64,000 nucleotides of DNA from Lachnospiraceae bacterium (GTDB lineage Bacteria > Bacillota > Clostridia > Lachnospirales > Lachnospiraceae). The number at the start of each line of letters is the position of its first letter. Within the stretch, counting starts at the first letter, position 1. The translations under genes and the position numbers were made by a program. Location: contig JAGKTQ010000011.1 in assembly GCA_021153325.1 (NCBI GenBank), positions 1 through 64,000 on the forward strand. The letters are read 5' to 3'. The notes under the pieces were generated by a model. It worked only from the letters and a program-made list of their open reading frames with translations, searched no databases and was not told the origin of the DNA. Shown piece by piece: positions 1 through 7,525 of this stretch.

Positions 1-2
1 AT

Positions 3-80
3 GAAATGGTTCTCGCAGTAGCAGATGGAAGTTTGGAATATGAAGATATGCTTAAGTGGATACTGGAGCATCAAGCATAA
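3..80 (+). CDS. C-terminal end of an unidentified protein (partial)
   Basis: An open frame enters the window from the left and ends at the TAA at 78-80, giving 25 residues that end in WILEHQA. No start is present and I recognise no family. The frame is open from the first full codon and is followed by a gap with a hairpin, which is why I read it as a gene end and not as noise. It lies on the same strand as all accessory genes to its right. Confidence 0.4.
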   Translation, partial: EMVLAVADGSLEYEDMLKWILEHQA

Positions 81-100
81 TTGTTTAATATATTTTAATT

Positions 101-133
101 CCTGTGTTCAATCTTGGGAAGGGCGAACACAGG
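101..133 (+). terminator. Perfect 9-bp hairpin downstream of the first gene
   Basis: CCTGTGTTC (101-109) pairs perfectly with GAACACAGG (125-133) around a 15-nt loop. There is no T-run after it, so a classical intrinsic terminator is doubtful. It could be a processing or recombination structure in the gap between two accessory genes. Confidence 0.45.
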
Positions 134-164
134 TGATTATTTGAATTTAACGGAGAGAACGTAA

Positions 165-737
165 ATGAGTGAAAGACCAGAGTTGAATAAGAAATTAGAT
201 GGAGAAACTTTTCGAAGTTTTTATTATTTGAAGGAAGAATTGGTTGATTTTTGTAGAGAAAACAATTTACCCGTTTCGGGCGGAAAGATAGAACTTACAG
301 ATAGGATTGCGTGTTTTCTTGATACAGGTAAGGTGTTAGAAACTTCTGCAAAAAGAAAAGCAACAATAGATGTTGGATTAATCACAGAGAATACGCTAAT
401 TGAATCAAATATTGTATGTTCCGAAAAGCATAGAGCCTTTTTTAAAGAAAAAATCGGTAAAAGTTTTTCTTTTAATGTTTTGTTCCAGAAATGGTTAAAG
501 AGCAATGCTGGAAAGACTTATGGAGATGCAATTAATGCATATTATCAAATTTTAGAAGAAAAGAAAAAGGGAAAAACAACGATAGATAAGCAGTTTGAGT
601 ATAATACATACATTCGCGATTTTTTTGGAGATAATCAAGGAAGAAGTTTAGAAGAAGCTATTACATGTTGGAAATATAAAAAGAGTTTGCAAGGACATAA
701 TCGTTATGAAAAATCTGACCTTGTTGCGTTAGATTGA
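165..737 (+). CDS. SAP-like / DUF6434 domain protein
   Basis: The 190-aa product has a SAP-like helical segment at about residues 10-55 (YLKEELVDFCRENNLPVSGG, then a second helix). SAP modules are known DNA-binding folds. A C-terminal DUF6434-type region spans about residues 65-185, rich in aromatic and basic residues, with a conserved-looking RYEKSDL tail. A GGAG-like ribosome binding site (cggagag) precedes the ATG. There is no signal peptide or membrane segment, so it should be cytoplasmic. The function of DUF6434 proteins is unknown; nucleic-acid contact is an inference from the SAP-like part only. It ends 5 bases before a nuclease fragment in another frame and belongs to the accessory stretch at the left of the window. 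Confidence 0.7.
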   Translation: MSERPELNKKLDGETFRSFYYLKEELVDFCRENNLPVSGGKIELTDRIACFLDTGKVLETSAKRKATIDVGLITENTLIESNIVCSEKHRAFFKEKIGKSFSFNVLFQKWLKSNAGKTYGDAINAYYQILEEKKKGKTTIDKQFEYNTYIRDFFGDNQGRSLEEAITCWKYKKSLQGHNRYEKSDLVALD

Positions 738-741
738 AAAA

Positions 742-972
742 TTGAATTCGGTGTTGAGTTTGGATGGAATCTTGAAAAGAGAAAATGAAAATCCTACAGA
801 TGGATTGCTCATTTGTAAGACGAAAGATAATGTGCTTGCCAAATATGCAGTAAACACAATGAATGTTCCCATTGGTATTTCTGAATACGATATGAACAAC
901 TTTGTTGTAGAACATTTCAAGAGTTCTATGCCAACAATTGCAGAGATAGAGAACGAATTAAGCGATAAATAA
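742..972 (+). pseudogene. C-terminal fragment of a YhcG/DUF1016-type PDDEXK nuclease
   Basis: The 76 codons (TTG start) match the far C-terminus of the YhcG/DUF1016 family: LLICKTKDN, then YAVNTMNVPIGISEY, then FKSSMPTIAEIENEL. Intact members are roughly 330-380 aa and carry the DUF1016 N-terminal domain and the catalytic PDDEXK core before this point. None of that is present: the frame is closed by TAG at 730-732 and an unrelated gene lies directly upstream. I read it as a remnant left by a deletion or replacement. Translation from TTG 742 is possible but there is no convincing ribosome binding site. Family assignment rests on memory of the family's C-terminal motifs. Confidence 0.7.
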
Positions 973-987
973 AGCTCGCGAAGCTTT
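971..987 (+). repeat. Small hairpin overlapping the end of the YhcG fragment
   Basis: AAAGCT (971-976) and AGCTTT (982-987) form a 6-bp stem around CGCGA, beginning at the stop codon of the nuclease fragment. There is no T-run. It marks the junction before the CPBP protease gene. Confidence 0.35.
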
Positions 988-1003
988 GAATTTGAAGGTG
1001 TGA

Positions 1004-1768
1004 ATGATGAAAAGAAGAACAACGGTAGTGGTAGTTATATTAACGCTTATAATGACATTTATGGAAATGTCTGCTTTGCCAGCAGTGTTATTTTGTAATG
1101 TAAAAATTAAGGACATAAATCCGATTTACATTACTTTGATGTTGAATTTTTTATTAGCTTTTGTTATTTGTTGGATGTGTAAAAGGATTTTTATAAAAGA
1201 TTGGTGGTTTGGTTTACAGTTTAAAGGAATTTTATCAGGTTTAAAAAATTATGGATTACCTGCGATAATTGCGACTGTTATAGTCACATTTGCTTTCTGT
1301 ATTGGATTGACACCGTTCGATAATAAACCAACAATGTGGAGGGTTGTTATTGAAGGAATTGTATATTACATAGGTGTTGGTATTATGGAAGAATTATATT
1401 TGAGAGGTTTGTTACAGAATATTATTGAAAAGTGGCTGGGAAAAAGAAAAAATGCAACATTATATGCGATTTTAATTGCTTCTGTATTATTTGGTTTAGG
1501 TCATATTTTCGGTGCTTTAGGACAACCAATAGTTACAGTAATAGCTAAAACCATTTGGGCAACTGCACTTGGTATTTATTTTGGAGCAGTTTATGTTGCA
1601 AGTAAAAATCTGTGGGTTCCAATTATTCTTCATTTAATTATTAATCTATGCGGTATTCCTTTTTGTTTTTCGACAAGTAATCAGTACCCCACAATAGCTT
1701 TGATAACTTGTCTTGTGTCTTATATTATACTTGCAGGTTATGGCATATATATTATAAGAAAAAAATAA
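1004..1768 (+). CDS. CPBP family intramembrane glutamic endopeptidase
   Basis: This 254-aa multi-pass membrane protein has the CPBP (Abi, CaaX-like) signature in order: EExxxR as EELYLR with Glu129, Glu130 and Arg134; FxxxH as FGLGH with His167; and HxxxN with His210 and Asn214. The family comprises membrane-embedded proteases related to Rce1 that in bacteria act in peptide maturation or bacteriocin self-immunity. The substrate cannot be told from sequence. About seven hydrophobic segments are visible. ATG 1004 or 1007 follows a GAAGG site. No bacteriocin gene is seen beside it. It lies in the one-directional accessory series, after the YhcG fragment. Confidence 0.85.
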   Translation: MMKRRTTVVVVILTLIMTFMEMSALPAVLFCNVKIKDINPIYITLMLNFLLAFVICWMCKRIFIKDWWFGLQFKGILSGLKNYGLPAIIATVIVTFAFCIGLTPFDNKPTMWRVVIEGIVYYIGVGIMEELYLRGLLQNIIEKWLGKRKNATLYAILIASVLFGLGHIFGALGQPIVTVIAKTIWATALGIYFGAVYVASKNLWVPIILHLIINLCGIPFCFSTSNQYPTIALITCLVSYIILAGYGIYIIRKK

Positions 1769-1781
1769 TTTGTAGTATTAA

Positions 1782-1835
1782 GTATTGTAACTTTCAGTAA
1801 GCCGGTGTGTTTAACTGTGAGACGAATTTGAATTT
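1782..1835 (+). repeat. Conserved intergenic element, copy 1
   Basis: This gap sequence aligns with 2926-2979 almost end to end: a shared GTATTGTAA, a shared TTTCAGTAA, a variable block, then TTTAACTG and GAGACGAATT followed by GAATTT. Both copies sit at the same place, just upstream of the ribosome binding site of an alpha/beta hydrolase gene. The function is unknown. It could be a shared promoter or 5' leader, or the scar of cassette-like insertion. Confidence 0.65.
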
Positions 1836-1850
1836 ATAAGGAGTAATACA

Positions 1851-2909
1851 ATGAAGAAATTGGGGAAAATTTTATTTAAGATACTTAAATGGATATTTAT
1901 CATACTTGTTTGCATCTTTGTACTTTTTCTGATTGTTCGATTTATAGGGCAGAGGATTTATAGCAGTACACCTGAAGGTGGCATAAATGAAGAAATGTAT
2001 GTAGATATAAATGGCACAAAACAGTGGATAAGTATTTACGGACAGGATAAGGACAATCCCGTTTTATTATATCTGCATGGCGGGCCGGGTTCGTCTACAA
2101 GTCTTTATGACTATGCTTTCACAAGAAAGTGGTCTGATGTGTATACAGTTGTTACATGGGATCAGAGAAATTGCGGAAAAAGCTACTCTTCTGAGCAAAA
2201 TGATACTACACTGACCTACGACCTGATGATGAGCGATGGCGTAGAAATGACAAAATACCTCTTAGACTATCTTGGTAAGGATAAGATAACCTTGCTTGGT
2301 CATTCTTGGGGAACATATTTCGGTAGTAACCTTGTCCTTGAATATCCCGAATATTATGAATGTTATATTGGAACGGGACAACTTGTGGACTTTTATCAGA
2401 ATGAAATTGCCTTTAAGGAGGAAGTACTTAAATGGGTAGAGAACGATGAAGAGGACAAACAGCTTGCTGAAAAATTAATTGTCGGCGATTTTACAGTGGA
2501 ATATTTTGCTGCAAGAAATACTCTGATGGAAAGATATGGGTATGATATGATGGTTGACGGAACGGATTATAACATAATTGCAGCAGTTATATTTAATCCA
2601 TACTACTCGCTTGGAGATATTTACAATAACATCACTTCTGATTACAACGTGTATTCGGAGTTTTTAGGCTCAAAGGAATTTGAAAAATTCTCATTACTTG
2701 GCAAAACGGACTATGAAGTGCCTTTTTATAATATAAACGGCGATAGGGATTATCAAACGAATTTTAGCCTTGCACAGAAGTATTTTGACGAAATAAATGC
2801 TCCATACAAGCAGATGTTTATTATGAAAGACACTACACATGGATTACTTGAATCAAAATCGGAAGAATTTTCGGATATATTGCACAAAATTGCACAAGCG
2901 GAATATTAA
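1851..2909 (+). CDS. Membrane-anchored alpha/beta hydrolase, proline iminopeptidase-like
   Basis: The 352-aa product has one N-terminal membrane segment (about residues 9-32) followed by an alpha/beta hydrolase domain. Visible motifs are the oxyanion loop HGGPG (76-80), the nucleophile elbow GHSWG with Ser152, a likely acid Asp298 in GDRD and His330 near the end. HGGPG plus GHSWG is the pattern of proline iminopeptidases and related S33 hydrolases, but many relatives have other ester or amide substrates. An AAGGAG site is well placed before ATG 1851. The anchor suggests the domain works at the outer face of the membrane. The next gene is also a hydrolase of this superfamily but not a close copy. 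Confidence 0.85.
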   Translation: MKKLGKILFKILKWIFIILVCIFVLFLIVRFIGQRIYSSTPEGGINEEMYVDINGTKQWISIYGQDKDNPVLLYLHGGPGSSTSLYDYAFTRKWSDVYTVVTWDQRNCGKSYSSEQNDTTLTYDLMMSDGVEMTKYLLDYLGKDKITLLGHSWGTYFGSNLVLEYPEYYECYIGTGQLVDFYQNEIAFKEEVLKWVENDEEDKQLAEKLIVGDFTVEYFAARNTLMERYGYDMMVDGTDYNIIAAVIFNPYYSLGDIYNNITSDYNVYSEFLGSKEFEKFSLLGKTDYEVPFYNINGDRDYQTNFSLAQKYFDEINAPYKQMFIMKDTTHGLLESKSEEFSDILHKIAQAEY

Positions 2910-2925
2910 ACCGAACACTTGATTT

Positions 2926-2979
2926 GTATTGTAAAATTTCAGTAAACAAGTGCGTTTAACTGAGAGACGAATTGAATTT
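2926..2979 (+). repeat. Conserved intergenic element, copy 2
   Basis: This is the second copy of the element at 1782-1835. It is preceded and overlapped by a potential stem: CACTTG (2916-2921) with CAAGTG (2947-2952), extended by TTT/AAA across one unpaired A. GTTTAAC follows at 2954-2960. The matching left arm is missing at copy 1, so the shared function does not depend on that stem. Confidence 0.65.
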
Positions 2980-2993
2980 GACGGAGATATACT

Positions 2994-3890
2994 ATGAAAA
3001 AGAAGTTTGTTTTTGGGATACTTTGTTTCATGTTACTATGTTTATGTGCTTGTGTGACTAGAAATGAAGAAGAATTGTGGGATGTAAATCAATATGAGAG
3101 GGTAGAAGATATCATAAGCATTGAAAAATTGGATTTAGGGCGGATGTCATCTGAAGGAGTAGAAGTATCTACTTACAAGGTGAAATATCAGGTCGATGAT
3201 TGTACCGTTGTATCATATCTTTCTGTTCCAGATGCGTGTATAGAAGAACAAGATGCTTATCCATGCATAATTTTTAACCGAGGTGGTAATCGGGAATTTA
3301 GTGCAAATGTGCCAGAAAATATCGCATATTTGGCAGAAACTTCTGGAAAAGTCATTTTTGCAACTCAGTATAGAGGTGTAGATGGAGGAACTGGAACAGA
3401 AGAGTATGGTGGAGCAGATTTGAATGATGTTCTTAAACTCATTGACTTTTGTGAAGAATTTGCTTTTGTAGATATGGAGCAAATTTATATGATGGGGGTA
3501 TCCCGAGGCGGAATGATGACTTATATGGCAGTCAGAGAGGATAGTAGAATAAAGAAAGCTGTGGTTATATCTGGATTATCAGATGCATTTATGGCTTATG
3601 ACGCAAGAACAGATATGCAGGAGGTTTTTAAAGAATTAGTTGGAGAAACACCAAAGAGCAATCCAGAGGAATATGAAAAACGTTCTGCTGTTTATTGGGC
3701 AGAGGAGATTAAGTGTCCAATATTAATTATACATAGCAAATTGGATGAAAGAGTATCTTTTGAACAAGCAGAGAAAATGGTGGAAGCATTGGAAGAAGCT
3801 GGCAAGGAATATAAATTTATAAGTTATGAAGATGATGTACATGGACTTCATCCAGAAGATTTTTCTGTTATTATGGAATGGTGTCAATAA
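2994..3890 (+). CDS. Lipoprotein alpha/beta hydrolase, S9/prolyl-oligopeptidase-like
   Basis: The 298-aa product starts with a lipoprotein signal peptide ending in the lipobox LCAC (Cys20). A serine-hydrolase domain follows. The nucleophile is Ser170 in GVSRGG, the acid Asp251 in SKLDERV and the base His283 in DDVHGLH, in the order and spacing of S9-type alpha/beta hydrolases. It should be tethered outside the cytoplasmic membrane. Substrate cannot be inferred; peptide or ester hydrolysis are both possible. Start ATG 2994 follows a GGAG site and the second copy of the conserved intergenic element. Two extracellular hydrolases in a row, each behind the same leader, suggest shared regulation. 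Confidence 0.8.
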   Translation: MKKKFVFGILCFMLLCLCACVTRNEEELWDVNQYERVEDIISIEKLDLGRMSSEGVEVSTYKVKYQVDDCTVVSYLSVPDACIEEQDAYPCIIFNRGGNREFSANVPENIAYLAETSGKVIFATQYRGVDGGTGTEEYGGADLNDVLKLIDFCEEFAFVDMEQIYMMGVSRGGMMTYMAVREDSRIKKAVVISGLSDAFMAYDARTDMQEVFKELVGETPKSNPEEYEKRSAVYWAEEIKCPILIIHSKLDERVSFEQAEKMVEALEEAGKEYKFISYEDDVHGLHPEDFSVIMEWCQ

Positions 3891-3952
3891 GGAGTTGATT
3901 TAACAAAATAAAATACGTTAATAATTACAGAAACACAAATTTCAGTGATCAT

Positions 3953-4426
3953 ATGAATATAAAAGAAGTTATTCGTAGTGATAAAGTAGATTTTACAGGC
4001 ATGGAATTATCGTACTTTTTGCTAGGCTTATTAAGCGCCTTTGATAACAGATTTCAGGCTGTGGCAGATAGTACGATGAAAGAAGTTAGTTGGAAACAGT
4101 TTTTTGCTATTATATGTATCAATTTGTGTAAGGATAGGCCAACAGTAAAAGAACTTGCAGAGATAATGGGCAGCTCGCACCAGAATGTTAAGCAGATTTT
4201 ATTGAAATTGGAAAAGAAGGGGTTTGTCAATATCACCGTAGATGAAAACGACAAAAGGAAGCAACGAATCGAACTTACTGATTATTGTAGAAACTTCTGT
4301 GAGCAAAATGACGAGCTTACAATTAACATTATGAAAAAAATGTTTGATGGTGTTTCGGTTGAACAATTGCAAGTTACAATACAGACAATTATACAGATTG
4401 AAGATAATTTGAAGAATTTAGCTTGA
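3953..4426 (+). CDS. MarR family transcriptional regulator
   Basis: The 157-aa product has the MarR winged-helix layout: dimerisation helices at both ends and a central DNA-binding part with the recognition helix at about residues 70-88 (MGSSHQNVKQIL) and a wing rich in charged residues (DENDKRKQRIELT). MarR proteins are usually repressors released by small ligands or oxidants. It is followed at once by a flavodoxin gene, which begins 26 bases after the regulator stop with its own ribosome binding site. The likely target is therefore this two-gene unit. A redox or aromatic signal would fit but is inference. Confidence 0.85.
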   Translation: MNIKEVIRSDKVDFTGMELSYFLLGLLSAFDNRFQAVADSTMKEVSWKQFFAIICINLCKDRPTVKELAEIMGSSHQNVKQILLKLEKKGFVNITVDENDKRKQRIELTDYCRNFCEQNDELTINIMKKMFDGVSVEQLQVTIQTIIQIEDNLKNLA

Positions 4427-4452
4427 TGATAAAAGAAATGGAGGATGTTGAG

Positions 4453-4980
4453 ATGGGAAAAGATACTATAGTTATTTACAATTCGCAAACTGGATTTACA
4501 AGAAGGTATGCACAATGGATTAGTGAAACTTTAAAATGTGAATGTGTGGAATTGTCTGATGCTAATAAGGTGAATTTTGAACAGTATGGAACAATAATAT
4601 TTGGGGGATGGGCATGTGCAGGTGGTGTCAGTAAAATAAAGTGGTTCAAGAGTAATATTAAAAAATGGAATGATAAAAGATTGGCTGTATACTGTGTAGG
4701 GGGAAGCCCTATAGAAAATCCCGAAATAGAAGTGGCTATGAAAACCTGGTTCAGTGAGGAGGAACATCAAAGGGTAAAATCATTTTATTGCCCGGGCGGA
4801 TTTAATTATGAGAAAATGTCAGCATCTTCGAAATTGATGATGAAAATGTTTATAGGTGCTTTGAAGGCAAAAAAAGATAAGACAGAAGAAGATAAGATTC
4901 AGATAGAGATGATTTCAAAGTCCTATGATATTAGTGATAGGAAGTATATTGAACCTATTGTTGCGTGGGCAAAACAGTAA
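4453..4980 (+). CDS. Flavodoxin-domain protein
   Basis: The 175-aa protein opens with a beta strand and the FMN phosphate loop YNSQTGFTRRYA (residues 9-20), followed by FGGWACAGGVSK and CVGGSP loops typical of flavodoxin-fold proteins related to HemG-type or Flavodoxin_5 domains. It probably carries FMN and transfers electrons; partner unknown. I choose ATG 4453 because GGAGG at 4440-4444 is spaced 8 bases from it. A longer reading from 4423 overlaps the MarR stop but lacks such a site. Co-transcription with the MarR gene is likely. Confidence 0.8.
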   Translation: MGKDTIVIYNSQTGFTRRYAQWISETLKCECVELSDANKVNFEQYGTIIFGGWACAGGVSKIKWFKSNIKKWNDKRLAVYCVGGSPIENPEIEVAMKTWFSEEEHQRVKSFYCPGGFNYEKMSASSKLMMKMFIGALKAKKDKTEEDKIQIEMISKSYDISDRKYIEPIVAWAKQ

Positions 4981-5221
4981 TAGAGTTTCATAAGCAATTT
5001 ATATTGTCTCAGATGTACATACAGAAAAGGAATGGGACTAGCATTTGAAGCTATGGAGAGCAAGTGATTTGATATGCAGGAGCTGCCGGGCGTTGCTACA
5101 AGAGGAAAAGAGGGAATATAGTGATTAGCAAGAACTTGCGAGAGTTTGTTGGAAAAAAGGATATATGCTGTGGTATTCTAGATAAGGTAAAGGTTGTGAG
5201 TGAATAGCCATAAGAACGGCA
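4981..5221 (+). other. Non-coding gap before the first GNAT gene
   Basis: This 241-base stretch holds no convincing gene. It contains short open pieces, the longest being GTG 5120 to about 5206 (28 codons, no family recognised). It also contains a tiny perfect hairpin GCAAG-AA-CTTGC. No clear promoter or terminator was found. It may be decayed coding sequence. Confidence 0.3.
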
Positions 5222-6034
5222 ATGCGAGTATGGTTGAAAAATTCTTTTGAGTTAATGTTGATGGAAGCATTGAAAAATGGAGGATATAAATTGACAGAGA
5301 ATACAAAAGCAATATTCGGAGATTGGAATGAAACACTTATATGGTCTTGTTTACAAGGTGTAATGGGTGAGATACATACTAATTTTACAGAAGATGCAGC
5401 AGTGGCAATCTTAGGAGATTTTGCTTTTTATGCAGGAAATCCAAGTGAAGAACTGGTTAGATTTAAGCCGAAAAGTTGCGAACAGGATTTTATTATTATG
5501 GTGCCACAGAACAGTGCATGGGCTGAGATGATTGAAAAATGCTATGGCAATAAAGCAAAGAAAGTTACAAGATATGCAATCAAAAAAGAAAAAGATATTT
5601 TTGATGTATCTAAATTGGAACAGGCATTTTTGGAATTGCCGGCAGGCTATGAATTGAAATTGTTAGAAGAGCAGGAATATAATTTGTGCCGGAACAACGG
5701 ATGGGCGAATGATTTAGTATCTCAATTTAAGGACTATGATACATATAAAAAGTTAGGATTGGGTGTTGTTGTCTTAAAGAATGGAGAATTAGTAGCAGGA
5801 GCATCCTCTTATAGCAGATATAACGAAGGTATCGAGATAGAAATTGACACGAGAGAGGATCACAGAAGAAAAGGTTTGGCATATGCATGTGGGGCAAAGC
5901 TGATTTTAGAATGCTTGAAAAAGGACTTATATCCAAGTTGGGATGCACAGAATAAGTGGTCTGTGGCTTTGGCTGAAAAGCTGGGATATCATTTTAGTCA
6001 TGAATATACAGCATATGAAATCATGGGATATTGA
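5222..6034 (+). CDS. GNAT family N-acetyltransferase
   Basis: The 270-aa product resembles the GNAT_acetyltran (PF12746-like) group: an N-terminal half of about 130 residues of unclear role, then the acetyl-CoA-binding half with the motif A pattern EDHRRKGLAYACGAKL at about residues 212-227 and a downstream SWDAQNKWSVALAEKLGY. Such enzymes acetylate amines of small molecules or proteins; the substrate is unknown. The start is uncertain: ATG 5222 lacks a good ribosome binding site and an internal ATG at 5255 is also possible. The stop is 17 bases before the next GNAT start, and the two may be translated from one message although they are not close relatives. Confidence 0.75.
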   Translation: MRVWLKNSFELMLMEALKNGGYKLTENTKAIFGDWNETLIWSCLQGVMGEIHTNFTEDAAVAILGDFAFYAGNPSEELVRFKPKSCEQDFIIMVPQNSAWAEMIEKCYGNKAKKVTRYAIKKEKDIFDVSKLEQAFLELPAGYELKLLEEQEYNLCRNNGWANDLVSQFKDYDTYKKLGLGVVVLKNGELVAGASSYSRYNEGIEIEIDTREDHRRKGLAYACGAKLILECLKKDLYPSWDAQNKWSVALAEKLGYHFSHEYTAYEIMGY

Positions 6035-6051
6035 GTATCGGAGAAAAAATA

Positions 6052-6549
6052 ATGATATATGAATTAGCAGCAATAGAAGATTTACAGGCTGTGTACGATG
6101 TAGTGCAGCATACGATAAAAATGATTTATCCCCAATATTATCCGACGGAAGTAGTGGATTTTTTCTGTAAGCTCCACAGCAAGGATGCCATTTTAAATGA
6201 TATTAAAAATGGTTTTGTGAGTGTACTTAAGATAGACGGAAAAATTATTGCAACAGGTTGTTTTGTGAAAAATCATATTACAAGAGTTTACGTTTCGCCG
6301 GAGCATCAGAAAAAGGGATATGGAACATTTATTGTAAAAAATATAGAAGATCAAATTAGTAATAATTATGATAAGGCATATTTGGATGCTTCATTGCCGG
6401 CGGTAGCACTTTATGAAAAGCTTGGATTTTCCACTGTAAAGCATGAGCGTTATCCTGTAGAAAATGGAGTGATACTTGTGCATGAAATTATGGAAAAAGA
6501 ACTTTCGGAGCAATGGGAATGGACAAGTGAAAATTGTTCTAAGGGATAA
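6052..6549 (+). CDS. GNAT family N-acetyltransferase
   Basis: The 165-aa product is a compact GNAT domain: ITRVYVSPEHQKKGYGTFIV is the strand 4 plus pyrophosphate-binding loop (Q/R-x-x-G-x-G/A type), and YLDASLPAVALYEKLGF is the usual C-terminal acetyl-CoA motif. ATG 6052 has GGAG at 6040-6043 with 8-base spacing, so I prefer it to an upstream TTG. The substrate is not deducible. The last residues (after EIMEKEL) look like a run-on tail, and a degraded sequence follows immediately. Confidence 0.8.
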   Translation: MIYELAAIEDLQAVYDVVQHTIKMIYPQYYPTEVVDFFCKLHSKDAILNDIKNGFVSVLKIDGKIIATGCFVKNHITRVYVSPEHQKKGYGTFIVKNIEDQISNNYDKAYLDASLPAVALYEKLGFSTVKHERYPVENGVILVHEIMEKELSEQWEWTSENCSKG

Positions 6550-6804
6550 TCTTTATCTGCAGAATTTGGATGATCAAAAAGAGCATATCAAAGAAATTAC
6601 AGATACACTTTTAAGTGTATCCGAAGAATACCCGGTGCAAATAGAGCAAGGCAAGGTTGTCAAAGAAGCAAAAATATATTTTATTGCATGAAGGAATTTT
6701 TTAAAACATCTGGAATGAAATATGGCGGCAAGTGTGTGTGGACAGGACAGGAGAAGGAAGAACTGCCGAGTGGAATCAGACGAAAAATTGAGGGAAGGAT
6801 TTAA
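6527..6804 (+). pseudogene. Unidentified gene remnant in two frames
   Basis: Two adjacent open pieces read like parts of one protein. The first runs from about 6527 to 6691, with VKIVLRDNLYLQNLDDQK and a helical VVKEAK segment. The second, in another frame, runs from ATG 6688 to TAA 6802-6804 (38 aa, with GGKCVWTGQEKEELPSG). Coding-like composition in both and the 4-base overlap suggest a frameshifted or truncated gene. I do not recognise the family, and 6550-6886 holds no other gene. Confidence 0.35.
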
Positions 6805-6886
6805 AAATACGCAGTCATCTGAAAGGATGTGTTTTGAAATGTAAAGAAAACTTGGCAAAAGAAAAACACAAAACGGAGGATGAAAC

Positions 6887-7228
6887 ATGAACAGAGAAGA
6901 AATTTTAGCAAAGGCGCAGAAAGAAACAGATGAGAGAGAATTAGTAATTAAGAACACAGCTTATAAGCATGCATCAGAAGTGATGACTGTAGTTATAGCA
7001 GCTTTGGCATTGTTTTTTGTAGTTGATGGGTATTTGTTGGAAAATGTAAGAGAATTTAGCAGCATGGTTCTTGGTACGGCAATGGTAGGTATATATTGTA
7101 TTTATGGTGCAGTGTTCGAGGGATATATTGGTTATCACTTAAAAAATAAAAAGAGCAATGTAGGTTGTGTACTTATGGCATTGGTTGGTGCAGAAATGTT
7201 TACATTATTTCTTTCCAATATTTTGTAA
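6887..7228 (+). CDS. DUF6442 family small membrane protein
   Basis: The 113-aa product has a conserved-looking N-terminal helix NREEILAKAQKETDERE and then three or four hydrophobic segments (about residues 28-48, 55-80 and 92-112). This matches DUF6442, a small membrane family of unknown function that commonly sits beside a short XRE regulator, as it does here. ATG 6887 has CGGAGG upstream. The stop is 14 bases before the regulator's GTG start, so the two are one operon. Whether the membrane protein senses a signal for the regulator is not known. Confidence 0.75.
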   Translation: MNREEILAKAQKETDERELVIKNTAYKHASEVMTVVIAALALFFVVDGYLLENVREFSSMVLGTAMVGIYCIYGAVFEGYIGYHLKNKKSNVGCVLMALVGAEMFTLFLSNIL

Positions 7229-7242
7229 AGTGAGGGATTGCT

Positions 7243-7452
7243 GTGGAAGATAAACTGATATTAAAAAATCATCTAAAAGAAATTCGTAAAGAAAAGGACA
7301 TTTCACAGGCAGAACTGGCAGAGATGGTCGGTGTATCCAGAAATACCATTAGTTCTATTGAGACCGGACAGTTCAATCCGACGGCAAAGCTTGCATTGAT
7401 CATTTGCATTGCGGTGGAAAAGAAATTTGAAGAGATTTTTTACTTTGAATAA
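7243..7452 (+). CDS. Short XRE-family HTH regulator
   Basis: The 69-aa product is almost entirely a Cro/CI helix-turn-helix: LKEIRKEKDISQAELAEMVG followed by VSRNTISSIETGQFNPT, and the end LALIICIAVEKKFEEIFYFE typical of the YgzD/YozG-type mini regulators. The start is GTG 7243 with GAGGG at 7232-7236. It forms a two-gene unit with the DUF6442 membrane protein. These small XRE proteins generally repress their own operon; this is family knowledge and not visible here. Confidence 0.85.
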   Translation: MEDKLILKNHLKEIRKEKDISQAELAEMVGVSRNTISSIETGQFNPTAKLALIICIAVEKKFEEIFYFE

Positions 7453-7476
7453 TTAATGCTTGATTTTGCATTAATT
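7451..7476 (+). terminator. Perfect 9-bp hairpin after the XRE gene
   Basis: AATTAATGC (7451-7459) pairs with GCATTAATT (7468-7476) around an 8-nt loop, starting inside the regulator's stop codon. No T-run follows, so it could be a weak terminator, an RNA-stability hairpin or an operator. Confidence 0.45.
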
Positions 7477-7525
7477 GAAGAAGAGAAAGACATATTGTAC
7501 AAACATATGTAAGAGGTAAATAGCA

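Noticed and set aside
2911..2960. True integron attC site at the second conserved gap element
   Set aside because: Stem and GTTTAAC are attC-like, but the fourth base of the R box does not fit GTTRRRY. The sister copy at 1782 lacks the left arm, and no integrase is in the window. It is kept only as a hypothesis.
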